A DNA stretch of 64,000 nt from Streptomyces celluloflavus (GTDB lineage Bacteria > Actinomycetota > Actinomycetes > Streptomycetales > Streptomycetaceae), in the NCBI GenBank assembly GCA_000720995.1, contig JOEL01000004.1, positions 248,001-312,000 on the forward strand, given 5' to 3'. Below the pieces are notes generated by a model that was given only the letters and a program-made list of their open reading frames with translations, ran no database searches and was not told the origin of the DNA. A program made the position numbers and the translations under genes. Positions 8,265 through 17,362 of this stretch are shown in pieces (position 1 is the stretch's first letter; the number at the start of each line of letters is the position of its first letter).

Positions 8265-8675
8265 CTGGTCCGTGATCAGCACATCCGCATCGAAGCAGGT
8301 GCGGTCGCCGGTGTGGCAGGCCGCGCCGACCTGGTCGACCCGGACCAGGAGCGTGTCGGCGTCGCAGTCCAGCGCCACGGACCTGACGTGCTGGACGTGG
8401 CCGGAGGTGTCGCCCTTGACCCAGTACTCCTGGCGGCTGCGGGACCAGTACGTGCAGCGGCCGGTGGTGAGCGTGCGGTGCAGCGCCTCGTCGTCCATCC
8501 AGCCGAGCATCAGTACCTCGCCGGTGTCGTACTGCTGGGCGATGGCGGGGACCAGACCGTCGGCGTCCCGCTTGAGGCGGGCGGCGATGGCGGGGTCCAG
8601 CGCGGTCCCGGTGGATCCGGCGGCCCGGTCCGCGGTGGCTGCGGCGGTCTCTGCTGTGGTGGCGCGGCTGGTCAT
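8262..8675 (-). CDS. hisI: Phosphoribosyl-AMP cyclohydrolase
   Basis: A 137-aa single-domain HisI that hydrolyses phosphoribosyl-AMP to ProFAR. The family core is clear: [25 protein letters not shown], and the metal-ligand stretch CDADT with CHTG and CF near the C-terminus. It lacks the HisE pyrophosphohydrolase domain, as is usual in actinobacteria. The first 25 residues are Ala/Thr-rich and unconserved. ATG at 8675 follows CACAAT by 6 bases and lacks a Shine-Dalgarno, so it too may be leaderless. It is the first gene of the trp supercluster and is about 5.4 kb from the rest of the his operon. Confidence 0.95.
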   Translation of the reverse strand: MTSRATTAETAAATADRAAGSTGTALDPAIAARLKRDADGLVPAIAQQYDTGEVLMLGWMDDEALHRTLTTGRCTYWSRSRQEYWVKGDTSGHVQHVRSVALDCDADTLLVRVDQVGAACHTGDRTCFDADVLITDQ

Positions 8676-8707
8676 GGGTCCATTGTGCCGTGCGGCATCC
8701 TGCTGGC

Positions 8708-8872
8708 ATGTATCAGCAGCGTCCGCCCGTCCCGCCGCCGGAGCCGGGCCCGCACCGGGGCCAGGGGCCGGAGCGGGACCCGGACCGGGCCGCGCGGGTC
8801 GCGGTGCGGGTGCTGGGGGCGGTGTTCGTGGCGGCGGTGGCCGTGGCGGTGGTGCTGGTGGTGTGGCGCTGA
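8708..8872 (+). CDS. Small single-pass membrane protein
   Basis: A 54-aa reading frame divergent from hisI. The first half is Pro/Arg/Gly-rich ([13 protein letters not shown]) and the second half is one strong membrane helix ([21 protein letters not shown]) ending in WR. No family was recognised. The start ATG is 32 bases from the hisI start and has no good ribosome site, so it may be read from a leaderless transcript. Its composition and place before the TIGR03085 gene favour a real gene, but short high-GC frames arise by chance. Confidence 0.5.
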   Translation: MYQQRPPVPPPEPGPHRGQGPERDPDRAARVAVRVLGAVFVAAVAVAVVLVVWR

Positions 8873-8910
8873 GGGCGGGCGGTGCCGTGGCAGGGGCCGG
8901 GTCGCGGTCG

Positions 8911-8916
8911 TAGGCT
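8911..8916 (+). promoter_or_regulatory. -10 element for a leaderless TIGR03085 mRNA
   Basis: TAGGCT ends 6 bases before the ATG at 8923 and no Shine-Dalgarno is present, so the transcript is expected to start at or next to the start codon. Confidence 0.55.
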
Positions 8917-8922
8917 GGCGGT

Positions 8923-9555
8923 ATGTCGACCCATGCGAAGCGCGAACGGCTTCTTCTCGCCGACCTGTTGGAGAGCGCCGGCCCGGAGGCGCCGACGTTG
9001 TGCGAGAACTGGACGGCGCGGGATCTGGCCGCGCATGTGGTGGTGCGCGAGCGGCGTGCCGACGCGGCGGGCGGGATCCTCGTCAAGCCGCTGGCCGCGC
9101 GGCTGGAGCGGGTCCAGGCGGAGTTCGCGGAGAAGCCGTACGAGGAGCTGATCCAGCTCATCAGGACCGGGCCGCCGCGGATGTCGCCGTTCTCGCTCAA
9201 GCAGATCGACGAGGCGTCGAACACGGTCGAGTTCTATGTCCATGCCGAGGACGTGCGGCGGGCCCAGCCGGACTGGGCGGCGCGGGAGCTGGATCCCGTC
9301 TTCGCGGATGCGCTGTGGGCGCGGCTGGAGCGGGCGGCCCGGGTGCTGGGGCGGAAGTCGCCGGTCGGGCTGGTGCTGCGGCGGCCGGACGGCCGGACGG
9401 TGGTGGCGCACCGGGGGGCGCCGGTGGTCACGGTGGTCGGGGAGCCCGGCGAGCTGACGCTGTTCGCGTTCGGGCGCCAGGCGGTGGCGGATGTGGAGCT
9501 GGACGGTGACAAGGAAGCGATCGCCCAGGTGATGGAGGCGAAGCTGGGGGTGTGA
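8923..9555 (+). CDS. TIGR03085 family protein (mycothiol-dependent isomerase/DinB-like fold)
   Basis: A 210-aa protein matching the actinobacterial TIGR03085 group. The N-terminal half resembles the metal-binding maleylpyruvate isomerase/DinB-like domain: the opening [20 protein letters not shown], then [19 protein letters not shown], and a later [15 protein letters not shown] with a candidate metal histidine. Members are thought to be mycothiol- or metal-dependent enzymes, but no reaction is established for this branch. The C-terminal half (residues 140-210) is a sterol-carrier-like beta-rich region. The start is supported by the -10 hexamer 6 bases upstream. It ends convergent with the LysR gene. 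Confidence 0.8.
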   Translation: MSTHAKRERLLLADLLESAGPEAPTLCENWTARDLAAHVVVRERRADAAGGILVKPLAARLERVQAEFAEKPYEELIQLIRTGPPRMSPFSLKQIDEASNTVEFYVHAEDVRRAQPDWAARELDPVFADALWARLERAARVLGRKSPVGLVLRRPDGRTVVAHRGAPVVTVVGEPGELTLFAFGRQAVADVELDGDKEAIAQVMEAKLGV

Positions 9556-9616
9556 CGGGGGTCCGGGGCGGGTCCGCGACCGGACTCCTCCCCGTACGCC
9601 GCTCCGACCAGGGCCG

Positions 9617-10513
9617 TCAGGGCTTCCCCAGGTCCAGGTGTTCCCGCAGGATGCGTTCCAGTTCGCGGGCCGCGCGCGGGGGCGAGACGTCGGCCCGGTG
9701 GGCCACGGAGACGACGCGGTGCATGCCGGGGGTGGCGAAGCGGGTGATGCGCAGACCGGAGCGTTCGGCGACCATGCTGGGGACGACGGCGATGCCCAGG
9801 CCCGCGCGGACGAAGCCGAGGACCGCGTCCATCTCGCCGCCCTCGACGGTGAAGGCCGGTTCGAAGCCGGCCGCCCGGCAGGCCGCGATGGTGAATTCCC
9901 GCAGGTCGTAGCCGCGCCGGAACATCGCGAAGGGGCGGTCGCGCAGGTCCGCCACGTGGATGCGGGTGCGGCGGCCCACCGGGGCGGGGCGGTCGGGGGC
10001 GGACACCACCACCAGTTCCTCGCGCAGCAGCTCGGAGGTGATCAGCGCGGGGGCCTGGACGGGGAGCGGCGTGATGATCAGGGCGAGGTCCATCTCGCCG
10101 TCCGCCAGTGCCCGTACGAGGTCCTGGGAGCCGTCCTCGTGGACGATGAGTTCGACGCCGGGGTAGCCGGCGTGGAAGGCGCTCAGTACGTCGGGGACGA
10201 GGCTGGCGCAGAGGCTGGGCGGGGCGCCGAGGCGCAGCCGGCCGCGGCGGAGCTGGGCGACTTCCTGGACTTCACGGCGGGCGGTCTCGGCGTCGGCGAG
10301 GATGCGGCGGGCCAGCGGCAGGAGGGTTTCGCCGGCGTCGGTGAGGGTGATGTGGCCGCGGGCGCGGTGGAAGAGGTCGGCGCCCAGCTCCTTTTCGAGC
10401 GAGCGGATCTGCTGGGAGAGGGAGGGCTGGGCGACGTGTTCGCGTTCGGCGGCGCGGGTGAAGTGGCGGGTGTCCGCCACGGCGGTGAAATAGCGGAGCT
10501 GTTGGAGCTGCAT
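9617..10513 (-). CDS. LysR-family transcriptional regulator, divergent from sdhCAB
   Basis: A 298-aa LTTR. The winged helix-turn-helix is at residues 1-60 (LRYFTAVADTRHFTRAAERE, then PSLSQQIRSLEKELGADLF), followed by the effector-binding domain (residues about 90-295) with FVRAGLGIAVVP. Transcribed away from sdhC across a 95-base gap that holds three dyads, one an ATAG-N7-CTAT box, so by LTTR precedent it probably controls both itself and the succinate dehydrogenase genes. The inducer is not evident from sequence. The start ATG is at 10513. Confidence 0.93.
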   Translation of the reverse strand: MQLQQLRYFTAVADTRHFTRAAEREHVAQPSLSQQIRSLEKELGADLFHRARGHITLTDAGETLLPLARRILADAETARREVQEVAQLRRGRLRLGAPPSLCASLVPDVLSAFHAGYPGVELIVHEDGSQDLVRALADGEMDLALIITPLPVQAPALITSELLREELVVVSAPDRPAPVGRRTRIHVADLRDRPFAMFRRGYDLREFTIAACRAAGFEPAFTVEGGEMDAVLGFVRAGLGIAVVPSMVAERSGLRITRFATPGMHRVVSVAHRADVSPPRAARELERILREHLDLGKP

Positions 10514-10533
10514 GGGGGCATCGTAAAGCGGCG

Positions 10534-10548
10534 ATAGGTTCTGGCTAT
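10534..10548. promoter_or_regulatory. LysR-type box in the lysR-sdhC gap
   Basis: ATAGGTTCTGGCTAT is an ATAG-N7-CTAT dyad that also satisfies the T-N11-A rule of LysR-type binding sites (T at 10535, A at 10547). It is 21 bases upstream of the lysR start and 61 bases upstream of sdhC, a usual place for an LTTR recognition site. Confidence 0.65.
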
Positions 10549-10560
10549 GGAGATGAGCCG

Positions 10561-10594
10561 GTCCATGTCTTGGACTGATAGGACTGTCGGTCCT
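10561..10594. promoter_or_regulatory. Two adjacent dyads before sdhC, candidate activation sites
   Basis: GTCCA-N5-TGGAC (10561-10575) is a perfect 15-base dyad that again gives T-N11-A. AGGAC-N5-GTCCT (10580-10594) is a second perfect dyad centred 19 bases further on. Together with the ATAG box they look like the recognition site plus activation site layout of LTTR targets, overlapping where the sdhC promoter should be. Confidence 0.45.
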
Positions 10595-10608
10595 TAACGT
10601 CAGGACTC

Positions 10609-11313
10609 ATGGCACTGGACACACGGACGGACCGACGGCCGTCCTTCGCAGGCGTTCTGTGGCGCTCGACCGTCGGCAAGAAGACGGCGATGGCCGTCAG
10701 CGGCATCGTGATGCTGCTGTATCTGGTCGCCCATATGCTGGGCAACCTCAAGATCTTCTTCGGGGCGCTGGATTTCAACGGTTACGCCGCCTGGCTGCGC
10801 ACCATCGGTGAGCCGTTTCTGCATCACGAATGGTTCCTGTGGATCGTCCGGGTGGTGCTGGTCGTCGCGGTGGTGACGCACGCCGTGGCCGCGTACCAGC
10901 TCAGCCGTCGCGACACAGCCGCCCGTCCCACGGCGTACTCGCACCGGCGCCGCCGCGCCAGCTACGCCACCCGGACCATGCGCTGGGGCGGTGTCATCCT
11001 CGGCCTGTTCATCGTGTGGCACATCCTGGATCTGACGACGCTGACGGTGAATCCGCGCGCCGAGAGCGGCCATCCTTACGAGAACGCCGTGGCGAGCTTC
11101 TCCACCTGGTACAGCGCCACGCTCTACCTCGTCGCGATGCTCGCCCTGGGCCTGCACATCCGGCACGGCTTCTGGAGTGCCGCGCAGACGCTGGGTGCCA
11201 ACCGGCCCGGCCTCGACCGGCCGCTCAAGGGCCTGGCGAACGGCCTCGCCGCCCTCCTGACCCTCGGCTTCATCGCCGTCCCCGTCTCCGTGCTGACCGG
11301 AGTAGTGAGTTGA
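10609..11313 (+). CDS. sdhC: Succinate dehydrogenase cytochrome b subunit (b558-like)
   Basis: A 234-aa membrane subunit with five predicted helices that anchors SdhAB and passes electrons between succinate/fumarate and the quinone pool. Candidate haem ligands in helices are H42 (VAHMLGN), H91 (VTHAVAAY), H138 (VWHILDL) and H183 (LGLHIRHG), which fits a two-haem type with no separate SdhD. Overall it resembles the b558/TIGR02046 group and the mycobacterial Sdh1 set. Start ATG at 10609; the ribosome site is poor (AGGA close by). One base separates its stop from sdhA. Confidence 0.93.
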   Translation: MALDTRTDRRPSFAGVLWRSTVGKKTAMAVSGIVMLLYLVAHMLGNLKIFFGALDFNGYAAWLRTIGEPFLHHEWFLWIVRVVLVVAVVTHAVAAYQLSRRDTAARPTAYSHRRRRASYATRTMRWGGVILGLFIVWHILDLTTLTVNPRAESGHPYENAVASFSTWYSATLYLVAMLALGLHIRHGFWSAAQTLGANRPGLDRPLKGLANGLAALLTLGFIAVPVSVLTGVVS

Positions 11314-11314
11314 G

Positions 11315-13264
11315 ATGACCTCGTACCACGATTACGCGACCGGTGAGCCGGTCGCCGACCGTACCGCCCCCGAGGGGCCGATCGCCGAGCGGTGGGACCG
11401 GCGGCGGTTCGAGGCGAAGCTGGTCAATCCGGCCAACCGGCGCAAGCACACCGTCATCGTCGTCGGCACCGGGCTCGCGGGCGGCGCGGCCGGCGCGACC
11501 CTGGCCGAACAGGGCTATCACGTCGAGCAGTTCTGCTATCAGGACTCACCGCGCCGGGCGCATTCCATCGCCGCGCAGGGCGGTATCAACGCCGCGAAGA
11601 ACTACCGCAACGACGGGGACTCCATTCACCGGCTGTTCTACGACACGGTGAAGGGCGGCGATTTCCGCGCGCGGGAGTCGAATGTGCACCGGCTGGCCCA
11701 GATCTCGGTGGAGATCATCGACCAGTGCGTGGCCCAGGGCGTGCCGTTCGCGCGGGAGTACGGCGGTCTGCTGGACACCCGGTCGTTCGGCGGTGTCCAG
11801 GTGTCCCGGACGTTCTACGCGCGCGGCCAGACGGGGCAGCAGCTGCTGCTGGGGGCCTATCAGGCGCTCTCCCGGCAGATAGCGGCCGGGAACGTGACGC
11901 TCCACGCCCGTACCGAGATGCTCGATGTGATCGTCGTCGACGGGCGGGCCCGGGGCATCGTCGCGCGGGATCTGGTCACCGGGCGGATCACCACGTATTT
12001 CGCGGATGCGGTCGTCCTGGCGAGCGGCGGTTACGGGAACGTCTTCTACCTGTCGACCAATGCGATGAATTCCAATGCCACGGCGATCTGGCGGGCGCAC
12101 CGGCGGGGCGCCTATTTCGCCAATCCCTGTTTCACGCAGATCCATCCGACCTGTATTCCGCGCACCGGCGACCACCAGTCGAAGCTGACGCTGATGAGCG
12201 AGTCGCTCCGCAACGACGGACGTATCTGGGTGCCGCTGGCGAAGGGCGACACCCGGCCGCCGAACGAGATTCCCGAGGACGAGCGCGACTACTACCTGGA
12301 GCGGATCTATCCGGCGTTCGGCAATCTCGTACCGCGCGATATCGCGTCCCGGGCGGCGAAGAACGTCTGCGACGAGGGGCGCGGCGTGGGACCGGGCGGG
12401 CAGGGTGTCTACCTGGACTTCGCGGACGCCATCGGGCGGCTGGGCCGGGCCGGGGTCGAGGAGAAGTACGGCAACCTCTTCGACATGTACGAGCGGATCA
12501 CCGCGGAGAACCCGTACGAGGTGCCGATGCGGATCTATCCCGCCGTGCACTACACGATGGGCGGGCTGTGGGTCGACTACGACCTGCAGACCACCGTGCC
12601 GGGCCTGTTCGCCATCGGGGAGGCCAACTTCTCCGACCATGGCGCCAACCGGCTGGGGGCCTCCGCGCTGATGCAGGGCCTCGCGGACGGCTATTTCGTG
12701 CTGCCGTCGACGATCAACGACTATCTGGCGCGCCATCCGCTGGACGATGCGGTCGACGCGACGCATCCGGCGGCCGTGCAGGTCGTCGCGGAGACCACGG
12801 AGCGGCTGGCGAAACTGCTGGCCGTCGACGGTGACCGTACGCCCGACTCCTTCCACCGGGAGATCGGCGAACTCATGTGGGAGTACTGCGGGATGGCCCG
12901 CACCGACGCGGGGCTGCGCAAGGCCCTCGACCGGATTCCGCACATCCGCGCGGAGTTCTGGCGCCGCATCAAGGTGCCCGGCACCGGCGAGGAGTTCAAC
13001 CAGTCGCTGGAGAAGGCCAACCGCATCGTCGACTATCTGGAGCTCGCCGAGCTGATGTGCCTTGACGCGCTGCACCGCGCCGAGTCCTGCGGCGGGCACT
13101 TCCGCGAGGAATCGCAGACCCCGGACGGCGAGGCCGCCCGCCGCGACGAGGAGTTCGGCTACGCCGCCGCCTGGGAATTCACCGGCACCGGCGAAGCCCC
13201 CGTCCTGCACAAGGAAGACCTTGTCTTCGAGTACGTCCACCCCACTCAGCGGAGCTACGCATGA
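11315..13264 (+). CDS. sdhA: Succinate dehydrogenase flavoprotein subunit
   Basis: A 649-aa flavoprotein that oxidises succinate to fumarate. The FAD dinucleotide fold [18 protein letters not shown] is at residues 51-68, and H83 in [14 protein letters not shown] is the expected site of covalent FAD. Active-site elements [10 protein letters not shown] and [12 protein letters not shown] are present. Start ATG is 1 base after the sdhC stop and the end overlaps sdhB by ATGA, so the three genes form a coupled operon. The N-terminal extension of about 40 residues before the FAD fold is typical of the actinobacterial Sdh1-like type. Confidence 0.96.
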   Translation: MTSYHDYATGEPVADRTAPEGPIAERWDRRRFEAKLVNPANRRKHTVIVVGTGLAGGAAGATLAEQGYHVEQFCYQDSPRRAHSIAAQGGINAAKNYRNDGDSIHRLFYDTVKGGDFRARESNVHRLAQISVEIIDQCVAQGVPFAREYGGLLDTRSFGGVQVSRTFYARGQTGQQLLLGAYQALSRQIAAGNVTLHARTEMLDVIVVDGRARGIVARDLVTGRITTYFADAVVLASGGYGNVFYLSTNAMNSNATAIWRAHRRGAYFANPCFTQIHPTCIPRTGDHQSKLTLMSESLRNDGRIWVPLAKGDTRPPNEIPEDERDYYLERIYPAFGNLVPRDIASRAAKNVCDEGRGVGPGGQGVYLDFADAIGRLGRAGVEEKYGNLFDMYERITAENPYEVPMRIYPAVHYTMGGLWVDYDLQTTVPGLFAIGEANFSDHGANRLGASALMQGLADGYFVLPSTINDYLARHPLDDAVDATHPAAVQVVAETTERLAKLLAVDGDRTPDSFHREIGELMWEYCGMARTDAGLRKALDRIPHIRAEFWRRIKVPGTGEEFNQSLEKANRIVDYLELAELMCLDALHRAESCGGHFREESQTPDGEAARRDEEFGYAAAWEFTGTGEAPVLHKEDLVFEYVHPTQRSYA

Positions 13265-14004
13265 AGCTCACCCTGCGCGTCTGGCGCCAGCGCAACCCCG
13301 ACTCCCCCGGAGCCATGGCCACCTACGAGGTGGACGGCATCTCCCAGGACATGTCGTTCCTGGAGATGCTCGACACCCTCAACGAGGAGCTGATCCTCGG
13401 CGGTGACGAGCCGGTCGCCTTCGACCACGACTGCCGCGAGGGCATCTGCGGCGCGTGCAGCCTGGTCATCAACGGCGACGCCCACGGCCCGGAGCGCACC
13501 ACCACCTGCCAGCTGCACATGCGGTCCTTCCAGGACGGCGACACCATCGACGTGGAGCCGTGGCGGGCCGCCGCCTTCCCCGTCGTCAAGGACCTGGTCG
13601 TGGACCGGTCCGCGTTCGACCGCGTCATCCAGTCCGGCGGCTACATCACCGCGCCGACCGGCGCCGCGCCCGAGGCGCACGCCACCGCCGTCCCCAAACC
13701 GGTCGCCGACACCGCCTTCGAGCACGCCGAGTGCATCGGCTGCGGCGCCTGCGTGGCGGCCTGCCCCAACGGCTCGGCGATGCTGTTCACCGCCGCCAAG
13801 GTCGTCCACCTCAACTCCCTGCCGCAGGGCGCCCCGGAGCGGGAGAGCCGGGTGCTGGAGATGGTCGGGCAGATGGACGCGGAGGGGTTCGGCGGCTGCA
13901 CGAACACCGGTGCGTGCGCGACGGCCTGCCCCAAGGGCATCCCGCTGTTCAGCATCGCGAAGATGAACCGGGAGTTCGTCCGGGCCGCCCGCAAGCGCGG
14001 CTGA
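13261..14004 (+). CDS. sdhB: Succinate dehydrogenase iron-sulfur subunit
   Basis: A 247-aa electron-transfer subunit. The [2Fe-2S] ligands are C58, C63, C66 and C83 ([11 protein letters not shown] and TTCQLH). Two later Cys sets, [12 protein letters not shown] and [12 protein letters not shown], are the ligands of the [4Fe-4S] and [3Fe-4S] clusters. It passes electrons from SdhA FAD to the SdhC haems and quinone. It overlaps sdhA by 4 bases and ends 34 bases before the convergent hisF stop, a gap with no obvious terminator. Confidence 0.96.
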   Translation: MKLTLRVWRQRNPDSPGAMATYEVDGISQDMSFLEMLDTLNEELILGGDEPVAFDHDCREGICGACSLVINGDAHGPERTTTCQLHMRSFQDGDTIDVEPWRAAAFPVVKDLVVDRSAFDRVIQSGGYITAPTGAAPEAHATAVPKPVADTAFEHAECIGCGACVAACPNGSAMLFTAAKVVHLNSLPQGAPERESRVLEMVGQMDAEGFGGCTNTGACATACPKGIPLFSIAKMNREFVRAARKRG

Positions 14005-14038
14005 CGGCCCGGTGGCGGGGGCACCCGGGCGGCGCGGT

Positions 14039-14794
14039 TCAGCGCACCGGGTGCCCCGCCTCCCGCAGGGCGTCCTTGACCTGGCCGATGCGCAGGTCGC
14101 CGAAGTGGAAGACGGAGGCGGCCAGGACCGCGTCGGCGCCCGCGGCGACGGCGGGGGCGAAGTGGTCCAGGCGGCCCGCGCCGCCGGAGGCGATGACCGG
14201 GACGCTGACGTGGGAGCGGACCGCCTCGATCATCTCGACGTCGTAGCCGTCCTTGGTGCCGTCCGCGTCCATGGAGTTCAGCAGGATCTCGCCGGCGCCC
14301 AGCTCGGCCGCCCGGTGCGCCCATTCGACGGCGTCGACACCGGCGGAGCGGCGGCCGCCGTGGGTGGTGACCTCGAAGGAGCCGTTCGCGGTGCGGCGGG
14401 CGTCGACGGACAGCACCAGCACCTGGCTGCCGAAGCGTTCGGCGATCTCGCGGATCAGGTCGGGCCGGGCGAGGGCGGCGGTGTTGACGCCCACCTTGTC
14501 GGCGCCGGCCCGCAGGAGCTTGTCGACGTCCTCGGGGGTGCGCACGCCGCCGCCGACGGTCAGCGGGATGAAGACCTGCTCGGCGGTGCGGCGGACCACG
14601 TCGTAGGTGGTCTCGCGGTCGCCGGAGGAGGCGGTGATGTCGAGGAAGGTCAGCTCGTCCGCGCCCTCCTCGCCGTAGATCTTGGCCATCTCGACGGGGT
14701 CGCCCGCATCGCGCAGGTTCTGGAAGTTCACGCCCTTGACGACCCGGCCGTTGTCCACGTCCAGGCAGGGGATGACTCGGACCGCCAGGGTCAT
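14039..14794 (-). CDS. hisF: Imidazole glycerol phosphate synthase, cyclase subunit
   Basis: A 251-aa TIM barrel that combines PRFAR with ammonia from HisH to give imidazole glycerol phosphate and AICAR. The first catalytic Asp lies in [15 protein letters not shown] near the N-terminus, and [22 protein letters not shown] and ASGGAG follow in family order. It is the last gene of the leftward his operon and starts 5 bases after the RidA-like stop. HisH is encoded upstream in the same operon, so both halves of the synthase are made together. Confidence 0.97.
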   Translation of the reverse strand: MTLAVRVIPCLDVDNGRVVKGVNFQNLRDAGDPVEMAKIYGEEGADELTFLDITASSGDRETTYDVVRRTAEQVFIPLTVGGGVRTPEDVDKLLRAGADKVGVNTAALARPDLIREIAERFGSQVLVLSVDARRTANGSFEVTTHGGRRSAGVDAVEWAHRAAELGAGEILLNSMDADGTKDGYDVEMIEAVRSHVSVPVIASGGAGRLDHFAPAVAAGADAVLAASVFHFGDLRIGQVKDALREAGHPVR

Positions 14795-14799
14795 GCGGA

Positions 14800-15225
14800 T
14801 CAGACTCCTTCGGGGGTGCGGGGGTCGCCCCCCGGGGAATGGCAGCCTCGGAAGGCTTCGAGCTCTACTTCGACCAGTACACGGGAGTCGACGAAGCCGG
14901 AGACCACGACCAGGGTCGCGGCCGGGCGGACGGCCTCGAAGAGTTCCCGGTGGGCGCGGCTGACCGCGTCCACATCGCGCAGGTGGGTCAGGTACATCCG
15001 GGTGCGCAGGACGGCGTCGGCGCCCAGGCCGAACGGTTCGATCGCCGCCAGCGCGTTGGCGAAGGCGGCCCTGGTCTGTTCGTAGGGGTCGCCGTCGCCG
15101 TGCAGGACGCCGTCTACCAGCGGCATCGTGCCGGCGACCAGGACCCGGTCGCCGGCCGCCACGGCGCGTGCGAAGCCGATGGCCTCTTCCCAGGGACTGT
15201 CGGTCCGTACGCGCTCGATGGTCAT
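14800..15225 (-). CDS. RidA-family protein in the his operon
   Basis: A 141-aa RidA/YjgF-like protein. The family clefts are seen in [35 protein letters not shown] and the conserved Arg of [12 protein letters not shown], which in RidA contacts the carboxylate of imine intermediates. RidA proteins hydrolyse reactive enamines/imines; whether this member does so is inferred. ATG at 15225 (alternatively GTG at 15228) follows AAGGCGG. It is inserted between priA and hisF, and the context suggests it removes a reactive by-product of histidine synthesis. The C-terminus is a short unconserved tail. Confidence 0.85.
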   Translation of the reverse strand: MTIERVRTDSPWEEAIGFARAVAAGDRVLVAGTMPLVDGVLHGDGDPYEQTRAAFANALAAIEPFGLGADAVLRTRMYLTHLRDVDAVSRAHRELFEAVRPAATLVVVSGFVDSRVLVEVELEAFRGCHSPGGDPRTPEGV

Positions 15226-15247
15226 CACGCCGCCTTTCGGTTACGCC

Positions 15248-15970
15248 CTACGACACTGCCGCCAGCGCCTCTTCCAGGGTGAACGCCTTCGCGTACAGCG
15301 CCTTGCCGACGATCGCGCCTTCGACACCCTCCGGTACCAGGGTCGCAAGCGCCCGGAGATCGTCAAGCGAGGAGACGCCGCCGGAGGCGACGACGGGCCG
15401 GTCGGTGGCCGCGCAGACGTTCCTGAGCAGCTCCAGGTTGGGGCCCTGGAGGGTGCCGTCCTTGTTGATGTCGGTGACGACGTAGCGGGCGCAGCCCTCG
15501 GCGTCCAGGCGGGTCAGCGTCTCGTAGAGGTCGCCGCCGTCGCGGGTCCAGCCGCGGCCGCGCAGGGTGGTGCCGCGGACGTCCAGGCCGACCGCGATCT
15601 TGTCGCCGTGTTCGGCGATGACCTTGGCGACCCACTCGGGGGTCTCCAGCGCCGCGGTGCCGAGGTTGACCCGGCGGCAGCCGGTGGCGAGCGCCGCGGC
15701 CAGCGACGCGTCGTCGCGGATACCGCCGGACAGCTCGACCTTGATGTCCATGGAGGCGGCGACCTCGGCGATCCGCGCCCGGTTGTCGCCGGTGCCGAAG
15801 GCCGCGTCGAGGTCCACCAGGTGCAGCCATTCGGCGCCCGCGCGCTGCCAGGCCAGGGCCGCCTGGAGCGGGTCGCCGTAGGACGTCTCGGATCCGGACT
15901 CGCCGTGGACGAGGCGGACGGCCTGGCCCTCGCGGACGTCCACGGCGGGGAGCAGTTCGAGCTTCGTCAT
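15248..15970 (-). CDS. priA: Bifunctional HisA/TrpF isomerase (PriA)
   Basis: A 240-aa TIM barrel. As HisA it isomerises ProFAR to PRFAR; in actinobacteria the PriA type also isomerises phosphoribosyl-anthranilate, replacing TrpF. The catalytic acids are D11 ([10 protein letters not shown]) and D171 ([15 protein letters not shown]), and the RGRGW segment around W141 is the feature associated with the bifunctional PriA type. No trpF gene was found in the window, which fits. Its start overlaps the hisH stop by one base (TGATG). It links the two amino-acid pathways clustered here. Confidence 0.93.
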   Translation of the reverse strand: MTKLELLPAVDVREGQAVRLVHGESGSETSYGDPLQAALAWQRAGAEWLHLVDLDAAFGTGDNRARIAEVAASMDIKVELSGGIRDDASLAAALATGCRRVNLGTAALETPEWVAKVIAEHGDKIAVGLDVRGTTLRGRGWTRDGGDLYETLTRLDAEGCARYVVTDINKDGTLQGPNLELLRNVCAATDRPVVASGGVSSLDDLRALATLVPEGVEGAIVGKALYAKAFTLEEALAAVS

Positions 15971-16617
15971 CAGAGCGTCTCAATCCAGTTCGTCAGCAGC
16001 TGGGCACCGGCGTCGCCGGACTTCTCGGGGTGGAACTGGGTGGCCCACAGCGGGCCGTTCTCGACCGCGGCCACGAACGGCTCGCCGTGCGTGGCCCAGG
16101 TGACCTTCGGCGCGGTCATGTTCCGGTTGCCGGTCTCCAGCTCCCAGTCGTGCACCGCGTAGGAGTGCACGAAGTAGTAGCGGGCGTCGGCGTCCAGCCC
16201 GGCGAAGAGCCGCGAGTCCGCGGGGGCCTCGACGGTGTTCCAGCCCATGTGCGGGACGACGTCGGCCTTGAGCGGGCCGACCGTGCCGGGCCACTCGTCC
16301 AGGCCCTCGGTCTCCACGCCGTGCTCGATACCACGGCCGAAGAGGATCTGCATGCCGACGCAGATGCCCATGACGGGGCGGCCGCCGGAGAGCCGGCGCC
16401 CCACGATCCAGTCACCACGGACGTCCCGCAGCCCCCGCATACAGGCGGCGAACGCGCCCACGCCGGGGACCAGCAGGCCGTCGGCGTTCATCGCCCGGTC
16501 GTAGTCCCGGGTGATCTCCACCTCGGCGCCGACGCGGTCGAGGGCGCGCTCGGCGGAGCGGATGTTGCCGAAGCCGTAGTCGAGGACGACGACCTTCTTC
16601 GCGGCGGTCAATTCCAT
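15970..16617 (-). CDS. hisH: Imidazole glycerol phosphate synthase, glutamine amidotransferase subunit
   Basis: A 215-aa class I glutaminase that supplies ammonia to HisF. The nucleophile is C86 in [11 protein letters not shown], and the His/Glu of the triad are in [10 protein letters not shown] near the C-terminus. GVGAF and MGWNTV are family elements. ATG at 16617 overlaps the end of the upstream 54-aa membrane protein by 10 bases. It is followed directly by priA. Confidence 0.96.
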   Translation of the reverse strand: MELTAAKKVVVLDYGFGNIRSAERALDRVGAEVEITRDYDRAMNADGLLVPGVGAFAACMRGLRDVRGDWIVGRRLSGGRPVMGICVGMQILFGRGIEHGVETEGLDEWPGTVGPLKADVVPHMGWNTVEAPADSRLFAGLDADARYYFVHSYAVHDWELETGNRNMTAPKVTWATHGEPFVAAVENGPLWATQFHPEKSGDAGAQLLTNWIETL

Positions 16618-16772
16618 ACCTCCAGCCGCAGCACACCGGCGGTCAGGCACATCGCGGAGCCGATGGCGAGCAGCACGACCACGCTCTTGGGCAGCTTCTG
16701 CTTCCAGAAGGAGTAGACGCCGCCGAGGAGGAAGAGGCCGACGAGGATGAAGACGGTCGACAGGCCGTTCAC
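16608..16772 (-). CDS. 54-aa two-helix membrane protein in the his operon
   Basis: A short protein made of two membrane helices (about residues 4-21 and 31-49) joined by the basic loop [10 protein letters not shown], starting [10 protein letters not shown]. The GTG start at 16772 overlaps the hisB stop (GTGA) and the end overlaps the hisH start, so it is translationally coupled on both sides. Small membrane proteins at this place occur in other Streptomyces his operons, but the function is unknown. The double overlap is good evidence that it is translated. Confidence 0.78.
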   Translation of the reverse strand: MNGLSTVFILVGLFLLGGVYSFWKQKLPKSVVVLLAIGSAMCLTAGVLRLEVWN

Positions 16773-17362
16773 AGCGCGCCCTTCGTGGAGGGGAGGATAC
16801 CGGCCGCGCGCGGGTCGCGTTCGCTGGCGTAGCGCAGGGCACGGGCCAGCGCCTTGAACTGGCACTCCACGATGTGGTGGGCGTTGCGGCCGTACGGCAC
16901 GTGGATGTGCAGGGCGATCTGGGCCTGCGCGACGAAGGACTCGAAGATGTGCCGGGTCATCGTCGTGTCGTAGCTGCCGATCATCGGCGCCATCGACTCC
17001 GGCTCGGTGTGCACCAGGTACGGGCGGCCGGAGAGGTCCACCGTGACCTGGGCGAGCGACTCGTCCAGCGGAACGGTGCAGTTGCCGAAGCGGTAGATGC
17101 CGACCTTGTCGCCGAGGGCCTGCTTGAAGGCGGCGCCGAGCGCGAGGGCGGTGTCCTCGATGGTGTGGTGGGTGTCGATGTGCAGATCGCCGTCGGTCTT
17201 GACCCGCAGGTCGAAGAGGCCGTGCCGGCCGAGCTGGTCGAGCATGTGGTCGTAGAAGCCGACCCCGGTCGACACATCGACCTGTCCGGTGCCGTCGAGG
17301 TCGATCTCGACCAGCACCGCCGTCTCCTTGGTGGTGCGCTCCACGCGCCCAACGCGGGTCAT
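16769..17362 (-). CDS. hisB: Imidazoleglycerol-phosphate dehydratase
   Basis: A 197-aa monofunctional IGPD (no phosphatase domain). The manganese-binding histidine motifs typical of the family are visible: [39 protein letters not shown] and [17 protein letters not shown]. It makes imidazole acetol phosphate. ATG at 17362 overlaps the hisC stop by 4 bases. Histidinol phosphatase must be encoded elsewhere. Confidence 0.97.
   Translation of the reverse strand: MTRVGRVERTTKETAVLVEIDLDGTGQVDVSTGVGFYDHMLDQLGRHGLFDLRVKTDGDLHIDTHHTIEDTALALGAAFKQALGDKVGIYRFGNCTVPLDESLAQVTVDLSGRPYLVHTEPESMAPMIGSYDTTMTRHIFESFVAQAQIALHIHVPYGRNAHHIVECQFKALARALRYASERDPRAAGILPSTKGAL

Noticed and set aside
6166-8913. A 915-codon plus-strand frame opposite trpE and hisI
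   Set aside because: Shadow of genes with full family motifs; low-complexity product ending in Gly/Ala/Arg runs.
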